Source: Saltatorellus ferox
GTDB lineage: Bacteria > Planctomycetota > UBA1135 > GCA-002686595
DNA: 64,000 nucleotides
NCBI GenBank assembly: GCA_007751475.1
Contig: CP036434.1
Location: 5,771,524 to 5,835,523, forward strand
Direction: 5' to 3'
The translations under genes were made by a program, and so were the position numbers. Below are positions 50,161 to 59,463 of this stretch, piece by piece (positions within the stretch are counted from its first letter, which is position 1; each line of letters opens with the position of its first letter). The notes under the pieces are model-generated. The model worked only from the letters and a program-made list of their open reading frames with translations, ran no database searches and was not told where the DNA came from.

Positions 50161-51291
50161 GTGCAGGGAAGCGGCCCCAATCACAAGGCGAACGCGGATG
50201 ATTCGGAACGGGAGGTCCTCCTCGACGACTGCGTGCTGGATCTAGAGATCGACCTCGAAGAGGCCGGCGTGCTGGCGCTCTTCGAGCGTCCGACGATGAT
50301 CTCGATGCAGCTACCCGACCGGTCTCACCCGGTCGCATGCACCTTCTTCCCTGGTACAGGGGGCCCCGGGGGAATCACGCTCGATCTGCAGATCGGAGGG
50401 CTCAGCTCCAGGGCCTTCGCCGTGCTGGGTCGAACGACGATGGCGGAGGCCGATATCGTCGGGACGACGCTGACGCTGACGCCGCCGCCGGACTTCGAAG
50501 AGTTCGAAAAGGATGAGTGCTGTGCGATCTGCGCCGCGGAGAGCTTCCATCCGGATGATGGCTGGGTGCAGACGAAATGGCGCACCGAGTCCATGGGACG
50601 TCACCCGGGCAAGGCCCCGCACCAGCCGGACGCCGAGGAACTGCAAACCCTGGCCTTCGCGTTCCACGGGATCCTGACGGCGTTCAACGCGTCGGAACTC
50701 TCGCCGACCGACCTCTCCCGTCGGGACGAGGGTATCCTGGAGATCCGCGTTGAAGGCTCGATCGATGCGCTGATCGCCGGGAAGGACCTCGACGTTTCCT
50801 GGGAGCGCGTGCCCTTCGAACCCATTCGCATGGCGCCGTTCCCTGCAGCGCGCCTCGATCGCGAACTCCGCCGTCGTCCGCTCCGTAAGAAGCGGACCTG
50901 GATCCTGCACCTCCGTCCGACGTGCGTTTCGATGATGGATACGCGCGACACGATCCAAATGCTCCTCGTGATGGATGCCGGCGCGGGCGACATCCTCCAC
51001 CATGAACCCTGTCTCAACGGAACGGCAGACTCCATCGGCCGCGCCATGGAGAAGCTTCTTCGGGAGATCGGCTATCGGCCCGGCTCGGCCATCACGACCT
51101 CCCCTCGACTGGACGAGATCCTCGGTGACGGGCTCGAGAGCCTAGGCATCCACTACGTGAAGGGCCGACGGCTCAAGGCGTCGGACCCGAGGATCCGTGC
51201 CGTCGAGCACTTCATGCAAGAGGCCGAGTCCACCGTTCTGGCGCAGATGGCGGCCGACCCGAACATCCCCTTCCAGGATCCGACGAAATGA
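50161..51291 (+). CDS. Uncharacterised cytoplasmic protein
   Basis: A 376-residue soluble protein starting with GTG. It has a Cys cluster (DECCAICAAE) near 120, then an acidic helix, and a C-terminal alpha/beta domain (TWILHLRPTCVSMMDTRDT; MLLVMDAGAGDILHHEPC; GIHYVKGRRLKASDP). The last 150 residues resemble DUF6930/DUF7309-type proteins in length and layout, but I cannot confirm it. Convergent with the M3 peptidase gene with 4 bp between. Confidence 0.65.
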   Translation: MQGSGPNHKANADDSEREVLLDDCVLDLEIDLEEAGVLALFERPTMISMQLPDRSHPVACTFFPGTGGPGGITLDLQIGGLSSRAFAVLGRTTMAEADIVGTTLTLTPPPDFEEFEKDECCAICAAESFHPDDGWVQTKWRTESMGRHPGKAPHQPDAEELQTLAFAFHGILTAFNASELSPTDLSRRDEGILEIRVEGSIDALIAGKDLDVSWERVPFEPIRMAPFPAARLDRELRRRPLRKKRTWILHLRPTCVSMMDTRDTIQMLLVMDAGAGDILHHEPCLNGTADSIGRAMEKLLREIGYRPGSAITTSPRLDEILGDGLESLGIHYVKGRRLKASDPRIRAVEHFMQEAESTVLAQMAADPNIPFQDPTK

Positions 51292-51295
51292 TCCC

Positions 51296-53236
51296 TCAGG
51301 CCTTGAGCCAGCTTTCCCAGGCTGCGAAGCCAGCCTCGCGCCCAAGGAAGGACTTCACCATCTCGGAGGCGTCCTCGGCACCGCCTTGCGCCAGCACCTC
51401 GTCGCGGTACCGGCGCGCGGTCGTGGTGTCCATGAGGTCGCCTTCGAACTGGCCGAAGAAGTCCTTCGAGATCACGAGCGACCACATGTAGGTGTAGTAG
51501 TTCGCGGAGTAGCCGTGCAGGTGGCCGAAGGCCGCATGCATGGCCGTGCCGGGGACCTTCTCGTAGAGCGTGAGCTCCCGCTGCATGTCCCCCATCAGCT
51601 CGCCTGGCTCGACGCCCGCGGGATCACGGTCGTAGAGCGTCAGCGAGAAGAGCGCATAGAGCATCTGGCCATTGACGCCGAGTCCCTTTCCGTACTCCTC
51701 GGCCGCGCGCAGGCGCTCGACGAGCTCCGTGGGAATCGGCTCGCCCGTCTCGTGATGGGTGGCGAACTTCTGGAGGACGCTCGCGCTCCAGGCCCACTCC
51801 TCGTAGAGCTGCGAGGGCACCTCGACGAAGTCCCACTCGCACGCGATCCCCGCGAACCCGTTGAAGGTGCTCACGGCGAACAGGTGGTGCAGCAGGTGCC
51901 CGAACTCATGGAAGAACGTGGTGACCTGATCGTGCAAAAGCAGCGCAGGATCACCGGGCTTCGGCTCGGGGAAGTTGCAGACGAGGGCCGCCTCGGGTAG
52001 CTGACGCCGCTCCCCCTCGAGGCCAGCGTAGAGCTGGAACATCGCCGCGTGCTTGAACTTTGCGTCGCGCGGAAACATGTCGAGGTAGAACCGCGCCGTG
52101 CGCTTGCTGTTCTCGAAGACGTCGTAGCATTCGACCGACTCATGCCAGAAGTGAACGTCCCCTTGCTCGTCGCTCGCTAGCCGGATCTCGACGCCGAAGA
52201 GCGCCTCGGTGGTGCGCAGAATGCCCTCCTTGACGCTCGTGTAGGCGAAGTAAGGGCGCACTGACTGGGAGTCGAAGCTGTGCTTCTTCCGCTTGACGCG
52301 CTCCATGAGAAAGCGCGATTGCCAGGGGCGGACCCTCTCGGCGCCGGGGTCCAGCGTCCGCAGCTCTTCCAGAAGTTCGTCGTACTCGGCCCGCGCCACG
52401 GGTCTCGCCAGGTCAGTGACCTTCATCGCGAACTCGCGGGCCGCCTCGGCCGAGCCGATCATCTTGTCCTCGCAGCTGAACTGAGCCCAGTGCTCGAAGC
52501 CGAGCGTTTGGGCGAGTTCGTGCCGCTCGGCGAGCAGCTGCTTCAGGACCGGATCGTTCTCGGGGAACGCCCGCGTGTGGTACACCATGAAGAAGTCATG
52601 GCGGGTCTCGTCGCGCTCGGCGTAGAGGAGCACCGGCAGGAAGTCGGTGGGATCCGTCGAGAGCGTGACGGAGCCATCCGCATCTTCTGGGTGCGCGTCG
52701 AGGAAATCCTGGGGCAGCCCGACGAGGTCGGCGTGCCCGCCCTCCAGCCGAAGCTTCTTGCCACCGGTCATGATGTTGCGGTCGAACAACTGTCCGGTCT
52801 GAACGAGCTTCTCCTGTAGGGCGCGGATCTTCTCGCGGGTCGCATCGTCCTTGTCCACGCCGCCGCGGCGGTAGTCGCGCAGCGTGTGCTCCACGAAGCG
52901 CTGGACCTCGGGCGTCATCGGCTGCGAGAGATCGAGCCGACTGAAGGGCTCGTAGGCCGACCGATCGAGGCTCAACTCCGTCGTAAAGGCGGACATGCGC
53001 TGGATCGCGCTCTCCGCCGCAGTGCGAACGCCCTCGTCCGGGTGTACGGCCGAGAGAATCTCGGCGAGACCCGTGACGGCCCCGACCTCCACGCCGATGG
53101 CGTCGAAGGTCCGCGCGACGGTCTCGGCCGTCGCGTCCGTCGGCAGACCGCGCAGGGTCTCGAGGTGTGTTTTCGCCGCCGCCAGATGCCGGTCGACGAG
53201 CGCGGAGAAGGAGTCAGCGGTGTGCTTGATGGTCAT
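51296..53236 (-). CDS. M3 family metallopeptidase (oligopeptidase)
   Basis: A 646-residue zinc oligopeptidase of the thimet/oligopeptidase A family, cutting short peptides in the cytoplasm. The zinc motif HEFGHLLHHL begins at His443 with Glu444 and His447; the third ligand region, with Glu in GIACEWDFVEVPSQ, follows about 27 residues later. C-terminal YYTYMWSLVISKDFF is also typical. No signal peptide. The ATG at 53236 is followed by MTIKHTAD. Upstream is the inositol-phosphate synthase gene, 59 bp away on the same strand. Confidence 0.95.
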   Translation of the reverse strand: MTIKHTADSFSALVDRHLAAAKTHLETLRGLPTDATAETVARTFDAIGVEVGAVTGLAEILSAVHPDEGVRTAAESAIQRMSAFTTELSLDRSAYEPFSRLDLSQPMTPEVQRFVEHTLRDYRRGGVDKDDATREKIRALQEKLVQTGQLFDRNIMTGGKKLRLEGGHADLVGLPQDFLDAHPEDADGSVTLSTDPTDFLPVLLYAERDETRHDFFMVYHTRAFPENDPVLKQLLAERHELAQTLGFEHWAQFSCEDKMIGSAEAAREFAMKVTDLARPVARAEYDELLEELRTLDPGAERVRPWQSRFLMERVKRKKHSFDSQSVRPYFAYTSVKEGILRTTEALFGVEIRLASDEQGDVHFWHESVECYDVFENSKRTARFYLDMFPRDAKFKHAAMFQLYAGLEGERRQLPEAALVCNFPEPKPGDPALLLHDQVTTFFHEFGHLLHHLFAVSTFNGFAGIACEWDFVEVPSQLYEEWAWSASVLQKFATHHETGEPIPTELVERLRAAEEYGKGLGVNGQMLYALFSLTLYDRDPAGVEPGELMGDMQRELTLYEKVPGTAMHAAFGHLHGYSANYYTYMWSLVISKDFFGQFEGDLMDTTTARRYRDEVLAQGGAEDASEMVKSFLGREAGFAAWESWLKA

Positions 53237-53295
53237 GGCCGTGCGGTAAGGAGAACCGTGCGAGGAGGAGAGCCGTGCGGGGATTCCGTTCGTGG

Positions 53296-54579
53296 CTACC
53301 GGGCGGTGTGCTTCTGGGCGTAGGCGTAGAGCGCTTCCATCTGGCGATGAAAATCGTGCTCACGGCTCTGAAGCGGCGACTTGAAGTAGCAGCCGAGGTG
53401 CGTGAGCGCTCCGCTTTCTCCGGAGCGCGCCGCCAGATCCGCGAAGCGCGCGAGGTCGATCACGAGCGGGGCCGCCAGGGCCGAATCGCAGCCTGACCAG
53501 GTGAACTGCATCGACATCTTCGCGCCGAGGAAGCCCTCGAAGTGGATGAAGTCCCAGGCGGTCTTCCAGTCGCCGAGGGACGGCACGTAGTCGATGGAGA
53601 CCTGCGTGTGAGGCCCATCTGTCGCGCCGGTGGCGCCTCCGAGAATCGAACGCAGGGCTGCGTCCTTCGACTCGAGCTTGGCCGCCTTGTGGCTCGGGTT
53701 TCGCAGGACTTCTCCGTCGCGGTTGCCGAGCATGTTGTAGCCCTGCCACGCCAGCACCTGGAGCGCGCGCGCGCGGAACATCGGCGCAAGCGCCGTCTTC
53801 ACCAGCGTCTCGCCCGTCTTCCCGTCGTTGCCTGCGATCGGCACGCCGAGCGTCGCCGCCATTTCCATCAGCGCGGGAACGTTCGCGCCGATGCTGGGCG
53901 TGAAGTTCACGAAGGGCGATCCTGTGCGAATGGCGGCGTAGGCGTAGAGAAGCGAGGCGGGCTGCGGAACACCGGCGGCCACGGCCTTCTCGAACTCCGG
54001 GCCTGAGTTCCAGGCTTCCTGGCGAGCCACGGCGGCCTCCGTGCTCGCGAGGTAGACCACGACCACGCGATCGAGGTCATGCTCCTCTCGGAAGGCGACG
54101 AGGTCGGCCTCGATGGCCGCGCTCTGCTCGGCGGGGGCGAGACTTCCCAGCGCGGCAGCCCGGGGATCGAGATCACGGAACCCGGTTTCAGCGACGTCGA
54201 GAATGCCAGGTCGGATGGCGGCCTCGAAGCGCGCCGCGTCATCCCGGACCATCGAGACGAGATCAGCGGGAAGAATACCCGCGGCGACCAGCTCGCCCGC
54301 CGAGGCCGAGAGGTCCCGGGTGCAGACATCATGGCCCCCCAGCACGAAGTCATCGAGGGAGACGAGGTCCAGCCCGGACAGCGGCGGGTAGGCGCTGGGG
54401 AGCCCGACCGACGGGATCAGGTCGTGGCGGATACCAGCGATGCCGTAGGCGACACAGGTCGAAATGGCGCCGCGCGCGCCGACCAGCCAGAGCCCCGTGC
54501 GTCCGCGTGAGCCGGGGTCGAGATTCGACGGAGCCTGCCCTGTGGCTGTGGAAGGGGGCCGATCGGAAGAGGCGGGCAT
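53296..54579 (-). CDS. ino1: Inositol-3-phosphate synthase
   Basis: This NAD-dependent enzyme turns glucose 6-phosphate into 1L-myo-inositol 1-phosphate, the precursor of inositol lipids or of compatible solutes. The 427-residue product shows the NAD site WLVGARGAIST near 28-38, FVNFTPSIGANVPAL, AGNDGKTGETLVKTALAPMF (catalytic region), LAWQGYNMLGNRDGEVL and IHFEGFLGAKMSMQF. The start at 54579 leaves an N-terminal Ser/Pro-rich stretch; a GTG at 54600 is another choice, while upstream frame content runs into the next gene. No inositol phosphatase gene is near. Confidence 0.9.
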   Translation of the reverse strand: MPASSDRPPSTATGQAPSNLDPGSRGRTGLWLVGARGAISTCVAYGIAGIRHDLIPSVGLPSAYPPLSGLDLVSLDDFVLGGHDVCTRDLSASAGELVAAGILPADLVSMVRDDAARFEAAIRPGILDVAETGFRDLDPRAAALGSLAPAEQSAAIEADLVAFREEHDLDRVVVVYLASTEAAVARQEAWNSGPEFEKAVAAGVPQPASLLYAYAAIRTGSPFVNFTPSIGANVPALMEMAATLGVPIAGNDGKTGETLVKTALAPMFRARALQVLAWQGYNMLGNRDGEVLRNPSHKAAKLESKDAALRSILGGATGATDGPHTQVSIDYVPSLGDWKTAWDFIHFEGFLGAKMSMQFTWSGCDSALAAPLVIDLARFADLAARSGESGALTHLGCYFKSPLQSREHDFHRQMEALYAYAQKHTAR

Positions 54580-54749
54580 CGAAGAGGAGTCGCTGGTCAC
54601 GTCGGATTGGGTAGCAGTCGCCGGAGTAGGAGGGCGAACATTGTGGACGATGGCCGTCGGAAGATCCGCCAGGGACGGGTAGAAAGCTGCCGTTGCCAGG
54701 AGTCTGCGCCCGCGCCGTCGCTCCCCCCCTGGCGTCGGGACGGAACGGT

Positions 54750-56138
54750 TCACTGGCGGGCGAGCCACGCCCTGACGATCGCGTCGTCGCGACCCGACCA
54801 CCACGGGCGCACGGGCAGGACCTCCTCGGCCGCCCTCGGGCGCTCCTCCCCCGACTCGAAACGATCCGAAGGCGCCGCCGACTCCCCGGGAAGACCCTCG
54901 GAAGGCGGTACCGCTCCCGCGATCTGGCCGGGCAGACCGCTGCCCGCCCCTTCCTCGGAGGGCCTCGCCACGGTGCGTGAGGGCGGCACGGTGCCTGGAG
55001 CTGGCTCGATCCCTTCCCCGCGGGGCTCCGCCGCCTGTGACAGCGGAGCATCACCTGGCGGTCCGCTGTCTTCCCACGCCGCCATCGCGGGTTCCCCCAC
55101 TCCGACTTCGCCCGAAAAGGAGTCAGTCGAGGAGTCAGAAGAGGAGTCCGTCGGCGAACCGCTTCCCCCGCCTTCGGCCTCGCCGGCAACGGCCCCCTGC
55201 TGGGCACCTTGACCGGCCAGGCCCTCTGGTCCCGTTGAATCGCCGGGCGTCGGGACATCGGGCGAGCTGGCGTCCATCGCAAGCGCCGCTGCTGCGGCAG
55301 ACGCCTCGCTCAGGTCGTCTGCGACCTTCGATCCGGAAGGAGCCTCACGCGCGAGCGCTTCCAGTTCGTCGGCGATCTTTCTCATTTCCTGGCGCCAGTC
55401 CTCGATCGCGGCGGCTCGCTCCTCGAGGCTGTCGAGAGACTCGTCCGCCGCCTGCTGGGCGGCTTCCCTGGCCTTTTGCTCGACCTCGGCGAGCTCCGCA
55501 CGCTGCTCCTCGGTCAACGTCTCCGCTCCGGAGTCCGCGATGTCACCGATTTGATCGGCGACGGTGCCCACCTCCACGTTCCGGCGACCCGCAAGCTCAC
55601 GCCGACCGTCCCTGGACTGAACCGTCTGCACGAGAACGAGAAGCCCGATCAGCGGAAGGACCACGAAGCCGAGCGTGTGAGGCACCGCCGCCTCGATGGC
55701 CTGGCCAGGCCGGATGCGCTGGAGCAAGCGCGCTGCGCCGAGCTGGGCGACCGGGGACTCCGGCGTCCGCGCGCAGCTCTCGTGGGCGGCGAGGAATGCG
55801 CCCGCCAGATGCAGACGCTGGTCCACTCGCTGGAGAACGTCGCGACTCTCCACCGTTTCGGATCGAACCCAAGCGCCGACCGCGAGCAGCCCCAGCAAGG
55901 CCGCAAGCCCCAGGGCTTCGCCGTTCCCGAGACTGGCGCCGCGCTCGATCGCGAGAGCCAGCGCAAGCGCCGCCACCCCGATGCCGCCGCAGATCGCCCG
56001 GGCCCACTGCGCCTGACGCGCTCGCCGGAGAACGGAGCGTCCCAGCACCGCCATCGAGCGCACGGCGCGAGACTCCCCTGCCAGCTGGAGCTCGCCAGCC
56101 GTTTGCGAAGGAGCTGAACCCAAGCTTCCCCCTGTCAA
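54750..56138 (-). CDS. Membrane protein with coiled coil and low-complexity tail
   Basis: A 462-residue protein with three membrane helices in the first half (AICGGIGVAALALALAIE; ALGLAALLGLLAVGAWV; TLGFVVLPLIGLLVLVQTV), the loop SETVESRDVLQRVDQRLHLAGAFLAAHE resembling DUF4175-like membrane proteins, a long coiled coil (LTEEQRAELAEVEQKAREAAQQAADES and on), and a Gly/Ser/Pro-rich tail of about 170 residues. Its ATG overlaps the stop of the upstream gene by four bases. Function unknown. Confidence 0.7.
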   Translation of the reverse strand: MTGGSLGSAPSQTAGELQLAGESRAVRSMAVLGRSVLRRARQAQWARAICGGIGVAALALALAIERGASLGNGEALGLAALLGLLAVGAWVRSETVESRDVLQRVDQRLHLAGAFLAAHESCARTPESPVAQLGAARLLQRIRPGQAIEAAVPHTLGFVVLPLIGLLVLVQTVQSRDGRRELAGRRNVEVGTVADQIGDIADSGAETLTEEQRAELAEVEQKAREAAQQAADESLDSLEERAAAIEDWRQEMRKIADELEALAREAPSGSKVADDLSEASAAAAALAMDASSPDVPTPGDSTGPEGLAGQGAQQGAVAGEAEGGGSGSPTDSSSDSSTDSFSGEVGVGEPAMAAWEDSGPPGDAPLSQAAEPRGEGIEPAPGTVPPSRTVARPSEEGAGSGLPGQIAGAVPPSEGLPGESAAPSDRFESGEERPRAAEEVLPVRPWWSGRDDAIVRAWLARQ

Positions 56139-57121
56139 TCCCCTTCTTCCCCGGTCCCCGACGCTGGCCGCGGATCCGCGTCACCAGGCGGGATCAAGGG
56201 GACGGCCAGCTCGAACGACTCTGGCACCGCCGCCAGCTGCTCCGTGGAGCCCATCAGCAACATCGGAGCACCGGGCGCCGGAAGGAGCCAGCGATTCGCG
56301 ACCCAGGAGGTCTGGGACTCGCACTCGGGAAGCGCGGGTGTCAGGAGCGTATCGCCCTGGGGGAAGAAACTCACGCACGCCAGGTTTCCGGTCACGTCAG
56401 CGGCAAAGCGCTCTGGCAGTCCGTCCTTGGCGGGCGGCAGCATGCGCGATCCGAGCCATACCCACCCGTGGCGCCTGAGAGTCCGATCCCGTTCGAGGTC
56501 GACGATCAGGTCTTCCAGGCGATGGAAGTGCAGCGTCTCCCCGGGGAATTCGCCGGTGACCGGGTTCGGCACCCCCGCGCTCTCGCGCCAGGCGACATAG
56601 AGGTAGAGCGGCTTCCCGGAAGGTGGAATCGTGTCGTGGGTCCTCGCGCCAGCGCGCGCCTCCTCGGGGGTCGGCGGGGGATCCTTGGGGACATATTCGA
56701 CGTTCTTGCCCGCCTCCGTCCCGATGGAGAGGAACGCAGCGCCGAGCACCTGGGCCCCGACCGGGGTGACAAGCAGCGACTCGTGGATGGCTCCGTGGGG
56801 ATTCACGAGCACGTACTCCAGGTACTCGCTTCGCACCTCCGCCGATACGGGGAAGGCGACGGCGGAAGCCTTGCGGTCCACGTAGATCCCGGCCGCAGCA
56901 AAGGCGGTCTCAAGCGCCGCTTCGGCGGTCTCCACCTCGTCTTGAGGTGGCGGCGATTGGCTGTCCCCGATCGAGGAGAGCGTCCCTGGCGACGCGGCAG
57001 CCCAGGAAATGGCCATGCCACCGGCCAAGAACGTGCCTGTGAGGGTCACCAGCGCGTTCACTCGAAGAGCCCGTTTTCCCACGCTTCGCCGCTGGATTCC
57101 AGTTCTGTCCATGTCCTTCAT
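56135..57121 (-). CDS. Unknown membrane-anchored or secreted protein
   Basis: A 328-residue protein, first in a two-gene operon with the coiled-coil membrane protein. A basic N terminus (TGIQRRSVGKRALRVNALV) is followed by a hydrophobic segment (LTGTFLAGGMAISWAAASPG), typical of a signal anchor. The rest is a mixed alpha/beta domain (LYLYVAWRESAGVPNP; GWVWLGSRMLPPAKDG; NLACVSFFPQGDTLLTP). No family recognised. The ATG at 57121 is chosen over 57112 and the distant 57289. Confidence 0.65.
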   Translation of the reverse strand: MKDMDRTGIQRRSVGKRALRVNALVTLTGTFLAGGMAISWAAASPGTLSSIGDSQSPPPQDEVETAEAALETAFAAAGIYVDRKASAVAFPVSAEVRSEYLEYVLVNPHGAIHESLLVTPVGAQVLGAAFLSIGTEAGKNVEYVPKDPPPTPEEARAGARTHDTIPPSGKPLYLYVAWRESAGVPNPVTGEFPGETLHFHRLEDLIVDLERDRTLRRHGWVWLGSRMLPPAKDGLPERFAADVTGNLACVSFFPQGDTLLTPALPECESQTSWVANRWLLPAPGAPMLLMGSTEQLAAVPESFELAVPLIPPGDADPRPASGTGEEGD

Positions 57122-57224
57122 CTGCCCTAGAACGTAGCTCATTCCAGGCGGTTCATCGAATCCTCCTGCAGAACAGATACGCTTCGCGCGCCACCAGTGC
57201 TCTCCCACGGCTCCCCTACCGAAC

Positions 57225-58655
57225 ATGCCCGATACCTGGACCCTCGCCGGACTCCTGATCGCCCTGTTCCATGGCGCAGGCTTCCTCACGTCCGTCCATG
57301 TCCTGATGACAGGTCGGACGCCCCAGGGAGCCCTGGCATGGATCTTCTTCCTGGTCCTGCTCCCCTACCTGGCAGTCCCTCTGTACTGGGTCTTCGGGCC
57401 CAGGCGGTACGACGGTTATATCGACTCCAGGCTGACCAGCCCCACCCCCTTCGACAGCATCGTCGGGGAGCTGCACGAGACGGGTGCCGAGTACATCTGC
57501 GATCGCGACGAGGGGCGATCCTCGCTCGTGGCCCTGGAACGAATCGTGCGGCTGCCGTTCACGCACGGCAATGACGTCGAGCTGCTGATCGATGGCGAGG
57601 CGACGTTCGCGGCTTTCTTCGACGCCATCGATCGAGCGGAACGCTACGTCGCCGTGCAGTTCTTCATCGTCCACGATGACGGCATCGGACGGGACATGAA
57701 GGACGCGCTGATCGAGCGCGCGCGCGCCGGCGTCGAGGTCCTCTTTCTCTTCGACGAGGTAGGGAGTCGCCACCTTCCGGAGCATTACAAGGCGGAGCTC
57801 CGGGGCGCGGGCGTCCAGATCAAGCCCTTCTCGACGACGCGCCATGCCAACCGCTTTCAGCTCAACTTCCGCAACCACCGCAAGCTGATCATCGTCGACG
57901 GAGAAACGGCCTTCGTCGGCGGCCTCAACTGCGGCGACGAGTACATGGGGCGAGACCCCAAGATGTCGCCATGGCGCGACACGTTCACGCGGGTCCAGGG
58001 ACCGTCCGTCCAGGCCCTGCAGCTCTCGTTCGTCGAGGACTGGCACTGGGCGACGGACGAGATTCCCGAGTGGAACTGGGAGCCGAAGCCCGCACCGTCC
58101 GGAGTCGACTGGAACGCTCTCGTCCTCCCCACAGGCCCCGCGGATACGTTCGAATCCTGCAGCCTCCTGTTCGTCGCGCTCTTTCACTCGGCGGAGACGA
58201 GGCTCTGGATTTCCACGCCCTACTTCGTCTTCGACAACCAGGTGCTCTCTGCGCTTCAGCTCGCGGCACTACGCGGCGTGGACGTACGGATCCTCGTGCC
58301 CGAGCGCGCGGACTACGAGACCGCGTACTTCGCGGGCTGGTCGTTCCATGACGACGTGCTCGAGAGCGGCTGCCGGATCTTCCGATACAAGGAGGGCTTC
58401 CTGCACCAGAAGGCCGTGCTCGTGGACGACGACCTCGCCCTGCTCGGCACGATGAACCTCGACAACCGGTCGATGCGCCTCAACTTCGAAATTGGCATCC
58501 TCGTCGAGAACGAGACCTTCGCGAGCCGGGTCGAGGAGATGCTGGAGGAGGACCTCGCCCGTGCCTCCGAAGTGCGCCAGAAGGAACTCGAGGAAGCGGG
58601 GTTCTTCTTCCGCCTGAAGGCCCGCCTCGCGCGGCTCTTCGCCCCCATTCTCTGA
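57225..58655 (+). CDS. cls: Cardiolipin synthase-like phospholipase D protein
   Basis: A 476-residue membrane enzyme that joins two phosphatidylglycerols into cardiolipin. Two N-terminal helices (WTLAGLLIALFHGAGFLTSVHVL; ALAWIFFLVLLPYLAVPLYWVFG) precede two PLD domains. The HKD motifs are complete: NHRKLIIVDG with His218, and LHQKAVLVDD with His394, each followed by the expected GG-N and GTMN-D segments. It is about 50 residues shorter than some Cls proteins after the second motif. Divergent from the unknown operon at 56135. Confidence 0.9.
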   Translation: MPDTWTLAGLLIALFHGAGFLTSVHVLMTGRTPQGALAWIFFLVLLPYLAVPLYWVFGPRRYDGYIDSRLTSPTPFDSIVGELHETGAEYICDRDEGRSSLVALERIVRLPFTHGNDVELLIDGEATFAAFFDAIDRAERYVAVQFFIVHDDGIGRDMKDALIERARAGVEVLFLFDEVGSRHLPEHYKAELRGAGVQIKPFSTTRHANRFQLNFRNHRKLIIVDGETAFVGGLNCGDEYMGRDPKMSPWRDTFTRVQGPSVQALQLSFVEDWHWATDEIPEWNWEPKPAPSGVDWNALVLPTGPADTFESCSLLFVALFHSAETRLWISTPYFVFDNQVLSALQLAALRGVDVRILVPERADYETAYFAGWSFHDDVLESGCRIFRYKEGFLHQKAVLVDDDLALLGTMNLDNRSMRLNFEIGILVENETFASRVEEMLEEDLARASEVRQKELEEAGFFFRLKARLARLFAPIL

Positions 58656-58668
58656 CCGGATCCGGCCA

Positions 58669-59358
58669 TTGCACGACGACCTGACCCTGCGCACCGTCGA
58701 TTCGTTCGACGCGCTCTTACGGACTCCCTTCGAGGGCGCCTGCAACGCGCTCCGCTGGCGGCGTGAGCTGAAGGGAGACTTCGACGAGGTACTGGCGGCG
58801 CTGGACCTCACGGAGGATATCCAGCCCGTCGACGAGGACTGGCTGCGGGACGCCGCACTGAGTCCGAACGGCCGCCTGGCCGCGAGCGTCCTCCTCGAGG
58901 ACCTTCGCCTGCTTCAAGACGCTGGGCACGAGCCTGAGCTCAATGCCATCGGCGCCTACCCGATGGACCCGGACGAAGAGCTGCCCACGGACGTTTACTC
59001 CTTCCATGTCGATAGCGCGACCGCCCCGACGGACACGTTCCTCTGCTGCTACGCGGGCCGCACGAGCGAGGGCCTGCGACGGGCCGACGCGATCCGAACC
59101 GTCGACGTACCCGAACTCAGGGCCAGGCTCCTGGCGTCATTCGGAGGCGCCGACGGCGGCTCGTTCGAGGCGTTCCTGAAGGAGACGCACCAGGACCTTC
59201 ACTTCGTCGAACGCCCGGGCGCACGGCCCTTCTCCTTCGGTCACGGCCAGCTCTGGCGACTGGCCGTTCAGTATCCCGGCGCACCCGTCGAGGCATTCAT
59301 CCATCGCGCGCCGCGGCACGAGCCAGGCGACGGAAGGCGGCTCCTCCTCATCAGCTGA
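58669..59358 (+). CDS. DUF1826-like protein of unknown function
   Basis: A 229-residue cytoplasmic protein with a TTG start 13 bp after cls, so probably co-transcribed. Segments like GACNALRWRRELKG and VYSFHVDSATAPTDTFLCCYAGRTSEGL fit the pattern of DUF1826 proteins (CN--WRR, FHVD, LLC-Y-G), though the match is partial. Function of that family is not established. A strong bidirectional terminator lies directly downstream. Confidence 0.6.
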   Translation: MHDDLTLRTVDSFDALLRTPFEGACNALRWRRELKGDFDEVLAALDLTEDIQPVDEDWLRDAALSPNGRLAASVLLEDLRLLQDAGHEPELNAIGAYPMDPDEELPTDVYSFHVDSATAPTDTFLCCYAGRTSEGLRRADAIRTVDVPELRARLLASFGGADGGSFEAFLKETHQDLHFVERPGARPFSFGHGQLWRLAVQYPGAPVEAFIHRAPRHEPGDGRRLLLIS

Positions 59359-59375
59359 GCCACCCCGCCATGGAG

Positions 59376-59423
59376 AGGGCGTCCCCGTCCCTTCACCGCG
59401 TGGTGATGGGACGGGGACGCCCT
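59376..59423. terminator. Bidirectional intrinsic terminator
   Basis: A 16-bp perfect stem (59376-59391 with 59408-59423) with an inner 5-bp extension (TCACC/GGTGA) sits between two convergent genes. No good T-tract follows on either side, but symmetry and position fit a shared terminator. Confidence 0.7.
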
Positions 59424-59463
59424 GGGCAGACTCTTCTCCGGGAAGGGACTGCTTCCGCTTCCG

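Noticed and set aside
54977..57130. 717-residue plus-strand open frame
   Set aside because: Pro/Arg-rich, no domain; it lies opposite two genes joined by an ATGA overlap with membrane helices and a coiled coil.
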